Assembly: GCF_029846635.1 (NCBI RefSeq)
Contig: NZ_JARVTG010000001.1
Location: 2,888,501 to 2,952,500, forward strand
Direction of reading: 5' to 3'
Source: Pokkaliibacter sp. MBI-7
GTDB lineage: Bacteria > Pseudomonadota > Gammaproteobacteria > Pseudomonadales > Balneatricaceae
Length of the DNA: 64,000 nucleotides
Position 1 is the first letter of the stretch, and each line of letters begins with the position of its first letter. The notes beneath the pieces were generated by a model that did no database searches, was not told the DNA's origin, and saw nothing but the letters and a program-made list of their open reading frames with translations. Both the position numbers and the translations under genes were made by a program. Positions 53,390 to 62,145 of this stretch are shown piece after piece.

Positions 53390-54061
53390 TCATTCGGTAG
53401 CGACAGTCTCTGCTTCGCTGCTTTCTTCCAGCGGGCCCAGCAACCAGTTGTCCAGCTGCAGTGCCAGCTGCTCCACACCGGTTTTCTTCAGGGATGAGAA
53501 CACCTGAATGGTCAGCAGGTCTCCCATGCGCTCACCCAGTTCACGTCGCAGTTTGGCCAGCAGTGACATGGCCGGGCCACGGTTTACCTTGTCGGCCTTG
53601 GTCAGCAGGATGTGCAGAGGCATCTGTGCATCGACACACCAGTCGACCAGAATCTGGTCAAACTCGGTCATCGGGTGACGAATGTCCATCAACAGCACCA
53701 GACCTTTCAGGCTTTGCCGGTCAGCCAGGTAGTCGCTGATATGAGCCTGCCAGTCCAGCTTCATCGCCACCGGCACCTTGGCATAGCCGTAGCCGGGCAA
53801 ATCCACCAGAAACAGCGGAGCAGCCTCAGGGCCCTGTGGGTTCTTCAGGCCGAAAAAGTTGATCAGCTGAGTACGGCCTGGGGTTTTGGAGGTGCGGGCC
53901 AGTTTGCTTTGCTGGGTCAGCGCATTGATAGCGCTGGACTTGCCTGCATTGGAGCGCCCGGCAAAGGCTACTTCAGCACACTGGTCGGTCGGGCACTGGC
54001 TGACCTTGGCGGCGCTGATGGTGTAGCGGGCAGTGTGATAATTGACGCGAGAAGAATACAT
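53390..54061 (-). CDS. engB: Ribosome biogenesis GTP-binding protein YihA/YsxC
   Basis: A 223-residue GTPase. G1 is AFAGRSNAGKSSAINAL, G2 is in TPGRTQLINFF, G3 is VDLPGYGYAKV, G4 is LLTKADKV and G5 is in VFSSLKK. It assists large-subunit assembly. ATG 54061 is preferred; the frame extends to a TTG at 54079 and the ribosome site is weak for either. Convergent with polA, the order seen in many gammaproteobacteria. Confidence 0.95.
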   Translation of the reverse strand: MYSSRVNYHTARYTISAAKVSQCPTDQCAEVAFAGRSNAGKSSAINALTQQSKLARTSKTPGRTQLINFFGLKNPQGPEAAPLFLVDLPGYGYAKVPVAMKLDWQAHISDYLADRQSLKGLVLLMDIRHPMTEFDQILVDWCVDAQMPLHILLTKADKVNRGPAMSLLAKLRRELGERMGDLLTIQVFSSLKKTGVEQLALQLDNWLLGPLEESSEAETVATE

Positions 54062-54317
54062 AGATTTGATCGAACTCAAGCTGGCCGCGGAATGCCGGGG
54101 CTAAGTCATTCCAGTTAGTAGGGGCATTAACTATAATGCCGAAATTTTCCGGTTGCTGACAGGCAGCCAGCAAAGTACAGGGCATATTACCTCATTTGTC
54201 CTGTTCTGGCCCGAAAATGGCGATTACTTGGCGTTATTTGAAAGGCTTCGCTATAACTTCTGAACAAGTGGATTTAGCTAATAAAGACACAAACTTCCGC
54301 AAGGAACGGATTGGTCC

Positions 54318-54929
54318 ATGAATAAACTACTGATTAGCTTGTTGATGAGTGCGGGTATTGCTGGTGTGGCGCATGCTGACGGTGATGCCAAGGCAGGACA
54401 GCCACTGACTGCGATCTGCGCCGCCTGCCACGGTGCTGACGGCAACTCCATGGCGCCGAACTTCCCCAAACTGGCGGGCCAGGGCGAGGAGTACCTGCTC
54501 AAGCAGATAACGGACATCAAGGCTGGTACCCGGCAGGTGCCTGAGATGACGGGGTTGCTCAACAACCTGAGTGATCAGGATATGGCCAATGTCGCTGCCT
54601 ATTTTGCTTCGCAGAAGGTCGCTCCGGGCGCTGCCAAGCCTGAGCTGGCTGAGCTGGGAGCCACTATTTATATCGCCGGCATTGCCGACAAGGGTGTCCC
54701 CGCCTGCCAGGCGTGCCATTCACCAACGGGGTCCGGCAATACACTGGCCAGGTTCCCACATCTCGGTGGCCAGCATGCCACTTATACCGAAACCCAGCTG
54801 AAGAACTTCCGGATCGGTGCACGCAATAATGACCCGAGCATGATGATGCGGGATGTGGCAGCGCGCATGAGTGATGCGGAAATCGCTGCTGTCGCCAGTT
54901 ACATTCAGGGCTTGCGACCAGCAGAATAA
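54318..54929 (+). CDS. Dihaem cytochrome c4
   Basis: A 203-residue periplasmic cytochrome with signal peptide MNKLLISLLMSAGIAGVAHA and two class I cytochrome c domains. Haem-binding motifs are CAACH (first half) and CQACH (second half), each with a late Met as axial ligand. It carries electrons to terminal oxidases. A purine-rich AAGGAAC site lies somewhat far (about 12 bases) from the ATG. A terminator follows. Confidence 0.94.
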   Translation: MNKLLISLLMSAGIAGVAHADGDAKAGQPLTAICAACHGADGNSMAPNFPKLAGQGEEYLLKQITDIKAGTRQVPEMTGLLNNLSDQDMANVAAYFASQKVAPGAAKPELAELGATIYIAGIADKGVPACQACHSPTGSGNTLARFPHLGGQHATYTETQLKNFRIGARNNDPSMMMRDVAARMSDAEIAAVASYIQGLRPAE

Positions 54930-54946
54930 GCTTGAAACATTTGCAT

Positions 54947-54970
54947 AAGGCAGCCTCGCGCTGCCTTTTT
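54947..54970 (+). terminator. Terminator after cytochrome c4 gene
   Basis: AAGGCAGC (54947-54954) pairs with GCTGCCTT (54960-54967) and continues into TTT. Confidence 0.85.
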
Positions 54971-55118
54971 GTATTATGGCCCTTCGCCTGGGGCCGGAAC
55001 TTCCGCAAAGGATGCTGGTCTCAGCATTCAATGGTGATAGCATGCGGCTTCGCCATACTCTCTTGACGCCAGGCCTGCTCAGGGTACTGCCACGAATTAT
55101 CGAGATCGGAGATCGCTT

Positions 55119-55751
55119 ATGTTGAAAGCAGTGAAAGCTGTCCTTGTCGCTCTGTGCCTGTTGCCACTGGCTGCCATGGCGGACGAGACGTTCGAGGCCG
55201 GTAAGGACTACCGCGAACTGACCACGCCCATGCACACGGCTGATCCCAGCAAAATCGAAGTCATCGAATTTTTTAGCTACGGCTGCCCTCACTGCAATGC
55301 GTTCGACCCGATGATCACGCCCTGGAGCAAGCAGCTGGGTGATGATGTGCAGTTCGAGCATGTCCCCGTGGTATTCCACAAGTCCTGGGACCCGCTGGCC
55401 CGTGCTTACTATGTGACCACTGAAATGGGTGTGGAGGACAAGGTTCACACAGCGATTTTCAACGCGATTCATGTGCAGAAAGAAAATCTGTTTACCGAAG
55501 ACAACATGGTCGACTTCATGGGCAAGCAGGGGCTGGATAAAGAGGCCTTCCGCAAAATGTATGAGTCCTTTGCCACCGACATGCGTCTGAAAAAAGGCGA
55601 CAGTCTGCTGCGTGGTTATGGTGTCAACGGGGTACCGGCGCTGGTGGTAAACGGTAAATATGTGATCGAGCCCACGGGCGATGATGCGTTCAACAAGATG
55701 TTGAAGACAGCGGACTTCCTGATCGCCAAAGAGCGCGCAGCCAAGAACTGA
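55119..55751 (+). CDS. dsbA: Thiol:disulfide interchange protein DsbA
   Basis: A 210-residue periplasmic oxidoreductase. The signal peptide is at about 1-21, the active site Cys56-Pro-His-Cys59 in FFSYGCPHCNAF, and the cis-proline in YGVNGVPALVVNG. The length and helical insertion fit DsbA. It introduces disulfides into exported proteins, possibly including the cysteine-containing STY0301-type protein at 11.2 kb. Confidence 0.95.
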   Translation: MLKAVKAVLVALCLLPLAAMADETFEAGKDYRELTTPMHTADPSKIEVIEFFSYGCPHCNAFDPMITPWSKQLGDDVQFEHVPVVFHKSWDPLARAYYVTTEMGVEDKVHTAIFNAIHVQKENLFTEDNMVDFMGKQGLDKEAFRKMYESFATDMRLKKGDSLLRGYGVNGVPALVVNGKYVIEPTGDDAFNKMLKTADFLIAKERAAKN

Positions 55752-55768
55752 TTTTCCCGTCCTTGATG

Positions 55769-55802
55769 GATGTCAGGGATATGCGTATCCCTGGCATCTT
55801 TG
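55769..55802 (+). terminator. Probable terminator after dsbA
   Basis: GATGTCAGGGATA (55769-55781) pairs with TATCCCTGGCATC (55786-55798) with one mismatch; it is followed by TTTGCTT. Confidence 0.65.
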
Positions 55803-55901
55803 CTTGAATACAGTCTTGTTTAAATCCAGTAAGCTTTCCCCTATTGCTGGGATTCTACCTATACTCTCCCAACCAAGCGGGCGTAACTGGGAAGGTGTGC
55901 T

Positions 55902-57281
55902 TTGAGCAACACGGAACAAGACTGGAAAAGTCGTTATTACGATCTGCTCTCTGAGCTCAATGAGATGGAGTTGGGTGCAGAGAAAAAGCTACAGCTGTTC
56001 ACCATGCTGGTCCGTAAACTTGCCCAGCGTCTGGCGATGCAGCAGCGTCAATCCACCCTTTGGGATGCCCTGCTCAAATCGTTGCAGGATGTGCCCGATG
56101 CCCCTGCTCTTGAGGCCTGGCTGGAAAAGGTCGACGCACCTCTGGCCATGCACCTTGCTGATGAAGAACCACTGGCTGTTGCTGCCCCTGCTCCGACGTT
56201 GAGCAATGGGCAGGACGTATATGAGCGTCTGCGTCAGTGGCTGCTGGAGCAGGTTCAGCCGGTGATGTCTGAGCTGAAAGAGCATCCCAGTCTGGCGGAT
56301 CTGCTTGAGCAGCTGCAGCAGCAGGACTCTCCTGATCTGCTGGAAAAGACGCTGCAGAACCTGCTGCTGGTGCTGTTTGAGCAGTTGGGACGTCAGAATG
56401 AAGAGCTGGTCGATTACCTCAAAGATCTCAACAAACATCTGCAGGTCGTGCAGCGTTTTGTCGATAGTGCCCGGGTTCATCAGAATGAGTCGGAGCAAGA
56501 CGTATCAGCGTTCACCGAGCTGATGCAGAACAACATGGGCAATCTGCGTGAGCATGTGCGTCAGGCTGAATCACTGGAGTGGCTGAAAAGGCAAGTCGAC
56601 GGTCGCCTGCAGGAGCTGCACAGCCACGTCGAAGATTATCGTGTGGCGCAGGATCAGCGTGCTGAAGTATGGAAGGCACGTTATCAGGAAATGCAACTGC
56701 GGATGAAACGCCTGAGTACTGAGCATCAGCGCCTGCAGGAGCAGGTGGAAGTGCAGCAGCAGCGTATGCAAACCGATGCTCTGACGGGGCTGCCGAACCG
56801 GGTGGCCTACGAGTTACGCATGCAGCAACTGTTGCTGGCAGCGCATCAGAATGGCCAGCCTTTTGCCTTGCTGGTGGCGGATCTGGATCATTTCAAAACC
56901 ATTAATGATCAGTATGGCCATCTTGCGGGTGACAAGGTGCTGAAGGTGATTGCCAAAACCCTGCGATCCCAGCTGCGTCGTGAAGACATGCTGGCCAGGA
57001 TCGGAGGTGAAGAGTTTGTCTTCCTGTTGCCCGGGTTGTCTGTGGCCAATGCGGCACAGGTGGCTGAGAAGATCCGGGTGGCGGCGAGTAGTACCGGTTT
57101 CCATTTCCGTGGTTCACGCGTACAGATATCCCTGTCTGTAGGGGTGGCCACACATCGCAGCAGCGATACCGCTACCCAGCTGTTCGAGCGCGCCGATCAG
57201 GCGCTTTATAAGGCCAAACGCAGTGGTCGCAATCAGGTCTGTGTCGAGTCAGGCACAGACAAGCCCGCCCGTAGCAGGTAG
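55902..57281 (+). CDS. Cytoplasmic diguanylate cyclase (GGDEF)
   Basis: A 459-residue protein without membrane segments. The N-terminal about 280 residues are helical and Gln/Leu-rich, ending in a long coiled coil (RLQEQVEVQQQRM). The C-terminal GGDEF domain (about 285-450) has the catalytic loop ARIGGEEFVFLL and an RxxD inhibitory site (RRED) 5 residues before it. Start is TTG 55902, with GGGAAGG 6 bases upstream and no better ATG. It makes c-di-GMP; the coiled coil probably controls dimerisation. Located between dsbA and ubiB. Confidence 0.92.
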   Translation: MSNTEQDWKSRYYDLLSELNEMELGAEKKLQLFTMLVRKLAQRLAMQQRQSTLWDALLKSLQDVPDAPALEAWLEKVDAPLAMHLADEEPLAVAAPAPTLSNGQDVYERLRQWLLEQVQPVMSELKEHPSLADLLEQLQQQDSPDLLEKTLQNLLLVLFEQLGRQNEELVDYLKDLNKHLQVVQRFVDSARVHQNESEQDVSAFTELMQNNMGNLREHVRQAESLEWLKRQVDGRLQELHSHVEDYRVAQDQRAEVWKARYQEMQLRMKRLSTEHQRLQEQVEVQQQRMQTDALTGLPNRVAYELRMQQLLLAAHQNGQPFALLVADLDHFKTINDQYGHLAGDKVLKVIAKTLRSQLRREDMLARIGGEEFVFLLPGLSVANAAQVAEKIRVAASSTGFHFRGSRVQISLSVGVATHRSSDTATQLFERADQALYKAKRSGRNQVCVESGTDKPARSR

Positions 57282-57414
57282 AATCTGCCCGTCTTTCTTC
57301 ACGAGCCTGTCGTGTCTTGCCAGTGACAAACGCCTAACCCGTTGAATCACTTTTCTTTTCAGGCTGTCTGCGGTCTGTCCCTGGCACACTCTACCCTTTA
57401 AGGAACCGGCCCAG

Positions 57415-59031
57415 GTGATACGTTTACTGCGCATTTTTACGATTATCCGGGTGATCGCCCAGTATCGGCTGGATGACTTTATCCCTCTTCCCCATCTGCC
57501 CTGGTATATGAAGCTGGGGATATGGATGCTGCCATGGCGCTGGTACCAGAACGAATTGCCACGCGGTGAGCGCCTGCGCTGTGCGCTGGAGGAGTTGGGG
57601 CCGGTATTCGTCAAATTCGGTCAGGTGCTGTCCACCCGCCGTGATCTGTTGCCCAATGACATTGCCGACGAGCTGCAGAAGCTGCAGGACCGGGTGCCAC
57701 CTTTTCCCGGGGATCAGGCACTGCGCATTATCGAAGCCTCCCTTGGCCATGCCATCAGTGAGGTCTTCACTTCTCTGGATATCAAACCACTGGCCTCGGC
57801 ATCCATCGCGCAGGTACATGCTGCGGTACTGCATACCGGTGAGCAGGTTGTGGTAAAGGTCACCCGCCCGGGCATCGCCAGCGTTATTCGTAAGGATGTG
57901 GCGCTGATGATGGCCATGGCGCGCATGGTGGCGCGTTTTTCCAGCGATGGTCGGCGTCTGCGGCCGGTGGAAGTGGTGCGTGACTATGAGCGTACGCTGT
58001 TTGATGAGCTGGATTTGCAGCGTGAGGCGGCCAATGCAGCCGAAATCAGGCGCAACTTCGACAACTCAGAAAGCCTCTATGTACCGCAGATTTACTGGGA
58101 ATATACCCGTAAACACATCATGGTGATGGAGCGCATCAGCGGCATTCCGGTGGCTGACATCGCCGCCTTGCGTGATCAGGGCATCGACTTTCGCAAGTTG
58201 GCCGAGCGCGGGGTGGAGATCTTTTTCACGCAGGTGTTCCGCGATAACTTCTTTCATGCCGACATGCATCCGGGCAATATTTTTGTATCCCGCGAGCATC
58301 CGCATAATCCTCAGTACATTGCCATTGACTTCGGTATCGTCGGCTCACTGACGCCAGAGGATCAGCAATATCTTGCGCGTAACCTGCTGGCCTTCTTCAA
58401 ACGGGACTATCGCCAGGTAGCGCAGCTGCATGTGGATTCCGGTTGGGTGCCTGCCCATACGCCCGTGCACGATTTTGAGGCGGCGATACGCACCGTTTGT
58501 GAGCCGATTTTCCAGAAGCCACTGAAGGATATTTCCTTCGGCCATGTTCTGCTGGGGTTATTTCAGACCGCGCGCCGTTTCAATATGGAAGTGCAGCCAC
58601 AGCTGGTTCTGCTGGAAAAAACCTTGCTGAATATTGAAGGCCTGGGCCGCCAGCTTTATCCCGAGCTGGATTTGTGGGCGACCGCCAAACCCTTCCTGGA
58701 AAACTGGATGAAGGAGCGTGTCGGGATCAAAGGCCTGTACAAACGCAGCCGCAAGGAACTCCCTGACTTGCTGGATCAGTTGCCCCATTTGCCGCAACTG
58801 ACCCTGGATGCGCTGCAACAGGTACGACGTCTGGAGCAGACCATGAAAGAGGCGTCTGCTGTATCCACTGGTCAGCGGCCACCGTTGCGTATCGGACAAA
58901 AAATCGGTGTTGCGGGCATTGCTATAGCGGCCGTCACCCTGTGGCAGGGAGGCTGGCAATGGTTGCAGCAGGGGCCAGCCTCCGCCTGGCTGGTACTGGC
59001 TCTGGGCTTGGCACTGTTGTGGCAGAAGTAA
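57415..59031 (+). CDS. ubiB: Ubiquinone biosynthesis ATPase/kinase-like protein UbiB
   Basis: A 538-residue ABC1/UbiB-family protein. Family motifs are VKFGQVLSTRRDLLP (KxGQ), the Ala-rich loop ASIAQVHAAV, Lys in VVVKVTRPG, FFHADMHPGNIF (catalytic loop) and IAIDFGIVGSL (metal-binding). Two C-terminal membrane helices anchor it. It is needed for aerobic ubiquinone synthesis, probably organising or extracting lipid intermediates. Start GTG 57415 with AAGGAA 9 bases upstream. The window shows no ubiE or ubiJ beside it. Confidence 0.95.
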   Translation: MIRLLRIFTIIRVIAQYRLDDFIPLPHLPWYMKLGIWMLPWRWYQNELPRGERLRCALEELGPVFVKFGQVLSTRRDLLPNDIADELQKLQDRVPPFPGDQALRIIEASLGHAISEVFTSLDIKPLASASIAQVHAAVLHTGEQVVVKVTRPGIASVIRKDVALMMAMARMVARFSSDGRRLRPVEVVRDYERTLFDELDLQREAANAAEIRRNFDNSESLYVPQIYWEYTRKHIMVMERISGIPVADIAALRDQGIDFRKLAERGVEIFFTQVFRDNFFHADMHPGNIFVSREHPHNPQYIAIDFGIVGSLTPEDQQYLARNLLAFFKRDYRQVAQLHVDSGWVPAHTPVHDFEAAIRTVCEPIFQKPLKDISFGHVLLGLFQTARRFNMEVQPQLVLLEKTLLNIEGLGRQLYPELDLWATAKPFLENWMKERVGIKGLYKRSRKELPDLLDQLPHLPQLTLDALQQVRRLEQTMKEASAVSTGQRPPLRIGQKIGVAGIAIAAVTLWQGGWQWLQQGPASAWLVLALGLALLWQK

Positions 59032-59111
59032 CTAAATAGTCTGAGTGGCAATGATACGGCCTGCTGGAACTGAGCACCGGTATCAGGGTCAAAGCATGCG
59101 AGAGGTGCATC

Positions 59112-59510
59112 ATGAGTGACGAGTGGTTGAAGCAGGTTAAATGGAACGAGGACGGTTTGGTGCCTGCCATTGCCCAAGATGTGCATTCGGGTCAGGTACT
59201 GATGATGGCCTGGATGAATCCGGAGTCGCTGGCTCTGACCGTCGCTGAAAAGCGTGCTATCTACTGGTCACGTTCACGGCAGAAGCTGTGGCGTAAAGGC
59301 GAGGATTCCGGTCATGTGCAGCACCTGCATGATTTACGGCTGGATTGTGACGGTGACTGCATTCTGATGAAGGTTGAGCAGGTGGGTGGCATTGCCTGTC
59401 ATACAGGGCGCCAGCATTGTTTCTTCTATGCGCTGCAAGATGAGCAGTGGCAGGCCGTCGATGAGGTCCTGAAGGATCCTCACGCCATCTATAGCAAGGC
59501 GGGCGAATAA
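59112..59510 (+). CDS. hisI: Phosphoribosyl-AMP cyclohydrolase
   Basis: A 132-residue stand-alone HisI. The zinc/metal ligands lie in LRLDCDGDCILMKV and ACHTGRQHCFF, with the substrate region WSRSRQKLWRKGEDSGH. It opens the purine ring in histidine synthesis. Split hisI and hisE genes, rather than the fused E. coli hisIE, fit the Pseudomonas/Oceanospirillales side. Confidence 0.96.
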   Translation: MSDEWLKQVKWNEDGLVPAIAQDVHSGQVLMMAWMNPESLALTVAEKRAIYWSRSRQKLWRKGEDSGHVQHLHDLRLDCDGDCILMKVEQVGGIACHTGRQHCFFYALQDEQWQAVDEVLKDPHAIYSKAGE

Positions 59511-59558
59511 TCACATTCGCTGGCATGGAAAGTGAATAGCTTACTAAGTGGAATGACT

Positions 59559-59894
59559 ATGAACGACATCCTCAAGCAGCTTGATGAGGTGCTGGAAGCG
59601 CGGAAAGGCGCACCTGCTGACCAGTCTTACGTTTCTTCCCTGCATCACAAGGGATTGAACAAGATTCTGGAGAAGGTAGGTGAGGAAGCGACGGAGACCA
59701 TTATCGCTGCCAAGGATGCCAAACTGTCCGGTGATACGGCGGAGGTGGTCTATGAGACGGCGGATCTGTGGTTCCATTCTCTGGTGATGCTGTCACATCT
59801 GGGCGTGTCATCCGAAGCGGTGTTGCAGGAGCTGGCCCGACGCTTCAACCTTTCCGGCCTGACTGAAAAGGCGCAGCGTACTCAGGGCGACTGA
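59559..59894 (+). CDS. hisE: Phosphoribosyl-ATP pyrophosphatase
   Basis: A 111-residue all-helical MazG-like pyrophosphatase. The metal-binding glutamates are in KVGEEATETIIAAKD and the partner acidic helix in VVYETADLWFHSLVML. It converts PR-ATP to PR-AMP, the step before HisI. ATG 59559 has GTGGA 6 bases upstream; earlier in-frame starts fit less well. It lies 48 bases after hisI. Confidence 0.95.
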   Translation: MNDILKQLDEVLEARKGAPADQSYVSSLHHKGLNKILEKVGEEATETIIAAKDAKLSGDTAEVVYETADLWFHSLVMLSHLGVSSEAVLQELARRFNLSGLTEKAQRTQGD

Positions 59895-59895
59895 G

Positions 59896-60252
59896 ATGAC
59901 CAACGGCGGGCTGGAGACAGAGTGGCAGCATGATAGCTGCCCTTTCTGCGCCATTGCCAAGGGGGTGGCCCCGGCGACCATCGTCTATCAGGATGATGAG
60001 GTTTTGGCCTTCAGGGACCGGAATCCAAGGGCGCCTGTTCATATTCTTGTCATACCCCGACGGCATATTGCCAACCTTTATGAGATCAGCGAAGATGACC
60101 AGCACCTTTTAGGGCATCTGATGCGGACTCTGCCGGTCATCGCCCGCTCCCAAGGGCTGATGCAAGGCTTTAAAACACAGATCAATTCAGGCAGCGCAGG
60201 AGGACAGGAAGTATTCCATCTCCATGTGCATCTGACAGGTGCCCCTGCCTGA
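59896..60252 (+). CDS. HIT family protein (HinT-like)
   Basis: A 118-residue histidine-triad nucleotide hydrolase. The catalytic motif is VFHLHVHLTG and the N-terminal CPFCAIAKG has the zinc-type Cys pair of HinT relatives. It hydrolyses aminoacyl- or phosphoramidate nucleotides. The ATG begins 1 base after the hisE stop, so the two are co-translated; this hisE-HIT-tat order is conserved in Pseudomonas-type genomes. Confidence 0.93.
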   Translation: MTNGGLETEWQHDSCPFCAIAKGVAPATIVYQDDEVLAFRDRNPRAPVHILVIPRRHIANLYEISEDDQHLLGHLMRTLPVIARSQGLMQGFKTQINSGSAGGQEVFHLHVHLTGAPA

Positions 60253-60274
60253 GTCCAACTAACGGAGCGCAGTA

Positions 60275-60517
60275 ATGCTTAGTGGTATCAGTATTTGGCA
60301 ACTCATCATCATCCTCGGTATCGTCGTTCTGTTGTTCGGAACCAAGAAACTGCGCAATATCGGCTCTGACCTGGGCAACGCTGTCAAAGGCTTCAAAAAG
60401 GCCATCAACGACGGCGATCAGGAAAAGACTGACTCTTCCCGCCTGACTCACAAGGATGCTGACTTCAGCCAATCCGCTGATCTGAGCAAAACCAAAGATC
60501 AACACAAGGACGCCTAA
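60275..60517 (+). CDS. tatA: Twin-arginine translocase subunit TatA
   Basis: An 80-residue TatA. A single N-terminal membrane helix (IWQLIIILGIVVLLFG) is followed by the FGTKKL hinge and an amphipathic helix, then a charged tail. It polymerises to form the Tat pore. First gene of tatABC; the Tat-dependent binding protein at 17-18 kb is a likely client. Confidence 0.95.
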   Translation: MLSGISIWQLIIILGIVVLLFGTKKLRNIGSDLGNAVKGFKKAINDGDQEKTDSSRLTHKDADFSQSADLSKTKDQHKDA

Positions 60518-60525
60518 GAGCCTTC

Positions 60526-60897
60526 ATGTTCGATATCGGTTTTACTGAACTGCTCGTTGTGGGAGTGGTGGCCCTGTTGGTGCTGGGGCCAGAGCGACTC
60601 CCTGTAGCAGCCCGTACTGCCGGACTCTGGATCGGACGTATCAAGCGTATGGTTCAGAATGTCCAACGGGAAATCAACGAAGAGCTGCGTGTAGAAGAAA
60701 TGCGTCAGCAGGCGGAAAAAAACCGTGAACATCTGGCCAAGTTCCAGCAAGACTTGGCCGGGATGTCCAAGCCGGATGCTGCAGTGGCTGAACCTGTCAC
60801 AGCGACAACACCTCCAGCCACTCCCTCCGATTCATCCGCCTCTTCCACTGCAGCCCCCTCCGATTCCAGCAAAGTGACTGCAACCAAACATGACTGA
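60526..60897 (+). CDS. tatB: Sec-independent translocase subunit TatB
   Basis: A 123-residue TatB. N-terminal MFDIGFTELLVVGVVALLVLGPERLPVAAR gives the short helix and the GPxxLP hinge of TatB; a long amphipathic helix follows and then an Ala/Ser/Thr/Pro-rich tail. It forms the substrate receptor with TatC. Its end overlaps tatC by 8 bases. Confidence 0.95.
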   Translation: MFDIGFTELLVVGVVALLVLGPERLPVAARTAGLWIGRIKRMVQNVQREINEELRVEEMRQQAEKNREHLAKFQQDLAGMSKPDAAVAEPVTATTPPATPSDSSASSTAAPSDSSKVTATKHD

Positions 60898-61687
60898 TCC
60901 CAATCAGAGCGCCTCTGGCGAGATGCCGCTGATCTCCCATCTGGTGGAGCTGCGTAATCGCCTGTTGAGAGTCGTGGCAGTGGTTCTGGTGATCTTCCTC
61001 TGCCTGTTCTATTTCGCTAACGATCTCTATCACTATGTTTCGGCACCCCTGCGCGATATGTTGCCTCCGGGCTCCAGCATGATCGCAACTGAGGTTGCCT
61101 CTACCTTTCTGGCTCCTTTCAAGCTGACTCTGGTGCTATCAATACTGGTCGCAATGCCTTTCATCCTGCATCAGGCGTGGGCTTTTATATCCCCGGGGCT
61201 GTATCAGAGTGAGAAGCGGATCGCACTGCCATTACTGGTGTCCAGTATTCTGCTGTTTTATGCCGGTATGGCGTTTGCCTACTATGTAGTTTTCCCCCTT
61301 CTGTTTGCCTTCTTTACGACCACAGGCCCTGCCGACGTGGCGGTAATGACGGATATCAACAGCTACCTCGACTTTGTCCTGAAGCTGTTTTTTGCCTTCG
61401 GTGTGGTGTTTGAGATCCCGGTGGCCATCATTCTGCTGGTCAGTTCCGGTATTGTGACACCAGCGGATCTTGCTGCTAAACGTCCATACATCATTGTGGG
61501 CTGCTTCGTGGTAGGTATGTTGCTGACTCCGCCGGATGTCATGTCACAAACCCTGCTGGCGGTGCCGATGTGGATGCTCTATGAAGTGGGTCTGGCGTTT
61601 GGCCGCATGATCAAGGTCAAACAGAAAGAGGACGATGAAGAGGAAGTTGTCGATGAGGACAGCAATTCCTCCCCTAATCCGCAGTAA
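60890..61687 (+). CDS. tatC: Sec-independent translocase subunit TatC
   Basis: A 265-residue, six-helix membrane protein. It opens with MPLISHLVELRNRLLRV (signal-recognition region) and includes FPLLFAFF and ELPVAIILL-type helix 4 (FGVVFEIPVAIILLVSSG), then LLTPPDVMSQTLLAVPMWMLYE. It recognises twin-arginine signals. It ends with an acidic tail. Followed by a strong terminator. Confidence 0.96.
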   Translation: MTDPNQSASGEMPLISHLVELRNRLLRVVAVVLVIFLCLFYFANDLYHYVSAPLRDMLPPGSSMIATEVASTFLAPFKLTLVLSILVAMPFILHQAWAFISPGLYQSEKRIALPLLVSSILLFYAGMAFAYYVVFPLLFAFFTTTGPADVAVMTDINSYLDFVLKLFFAFGVVFEIPVAIILLVSSGIVTPADLAAKRPYIIVGCFVVGMLLTPPDVMSQTLLAVPMWMLYEVGLAFGRMIKVKQKEDDEEEVVDEDSNSSPNPQ

Positions 61688-61701
61688 GATATATCCCTGA
61701 C

Positions 61702-61728
61702 AAAAACGCCGCTCCTTGCGGCGTTTTT
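61702..61728 (+). terminator. Terminator after tatC
   Basis: AAAAACGCCGC (61702-61712) pairs with GCGGCGTTTTT (61718-61728) around TCCTT. Confidence 0.92.
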
Positions 61729-61765
61729 GCTTTATGGCGCTGGTGGTTCCGGCTGTAGTGTTCTG

Positions 61766-62031
61766 GAAGCCAGAAGCCAGAAGCCAGAAGCCAGAAGCCA
61801 GAAGCCAGAAGCCAGAAGCCAGAAGCCAGAAGCCAGAAGCCAGAAGCCAGAAGCCAGAAGCCAGAAGCCAGAAGCCAGAAGCCAGAAGCCAGAAGCCAGA
61901 AGCCAGAAGCCAGAAGCCAGAAGCCAGAAGCCAGAAGCCAGAAGCCAGAAGCCAGAAGCCAGAAGCCAGAAGCCAGAAGCCAGAAGCCAGAAGCCAGAAG
62001 CCAGAAGCCAGAAGCCAGAAGCCAGAAGCCA
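61766..62031. repeat. Perfect heptanucleotide tandem array, (GAAGCCA) x 38
   Basis: Exactly 266 bases of uninterrupted GAAGCCA, 38 copies with no substitution, between the convergent tatC and pntB genes. Because 7 is not a multiple of 3, every frame is open: SQKPEAR repeats on the plus strand and LASGFWL repeats on the minus strand. The frames of 104-153 residues here are by-products. The absence of any variant copy suggests recent expansion or continuing slippage. Confidence 0.97.
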
Positions 62032-62099
62032 GAAACTATGATGCGTACGCCTGGCGGTATAAACACTGCATATGAATAGACAGGGCAAAAGTTGCAAAC

Positions 62100-62124
62100 A
62101 AAAAAGGCGACCCTGGGGCCGCCT
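62100..62124 (-). terminator. Terminator after pntB
   Basis: Read on the minus strand, AGGCGGCCC pairs with GGGTCGCCT (one mismatch) around a short loop, followed by TTTTT. Confidence 0.75.
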
Positions 62125-62145
62125 AAGAAGGGCAACGTTTAACGA

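Noticed and set aside
61766..62031. CRISPR array
   Set aside because: Direct 7-base units without spacers and no cas genes; it is a simple tandem repeat.
61674..62135. Repeat proteins SQKPEAR (plus) and LASGFWL (minus)
   Set aside because: All frames of a 7-base array are open by arithmetic; the longest lie between terminators without ribosome sites.
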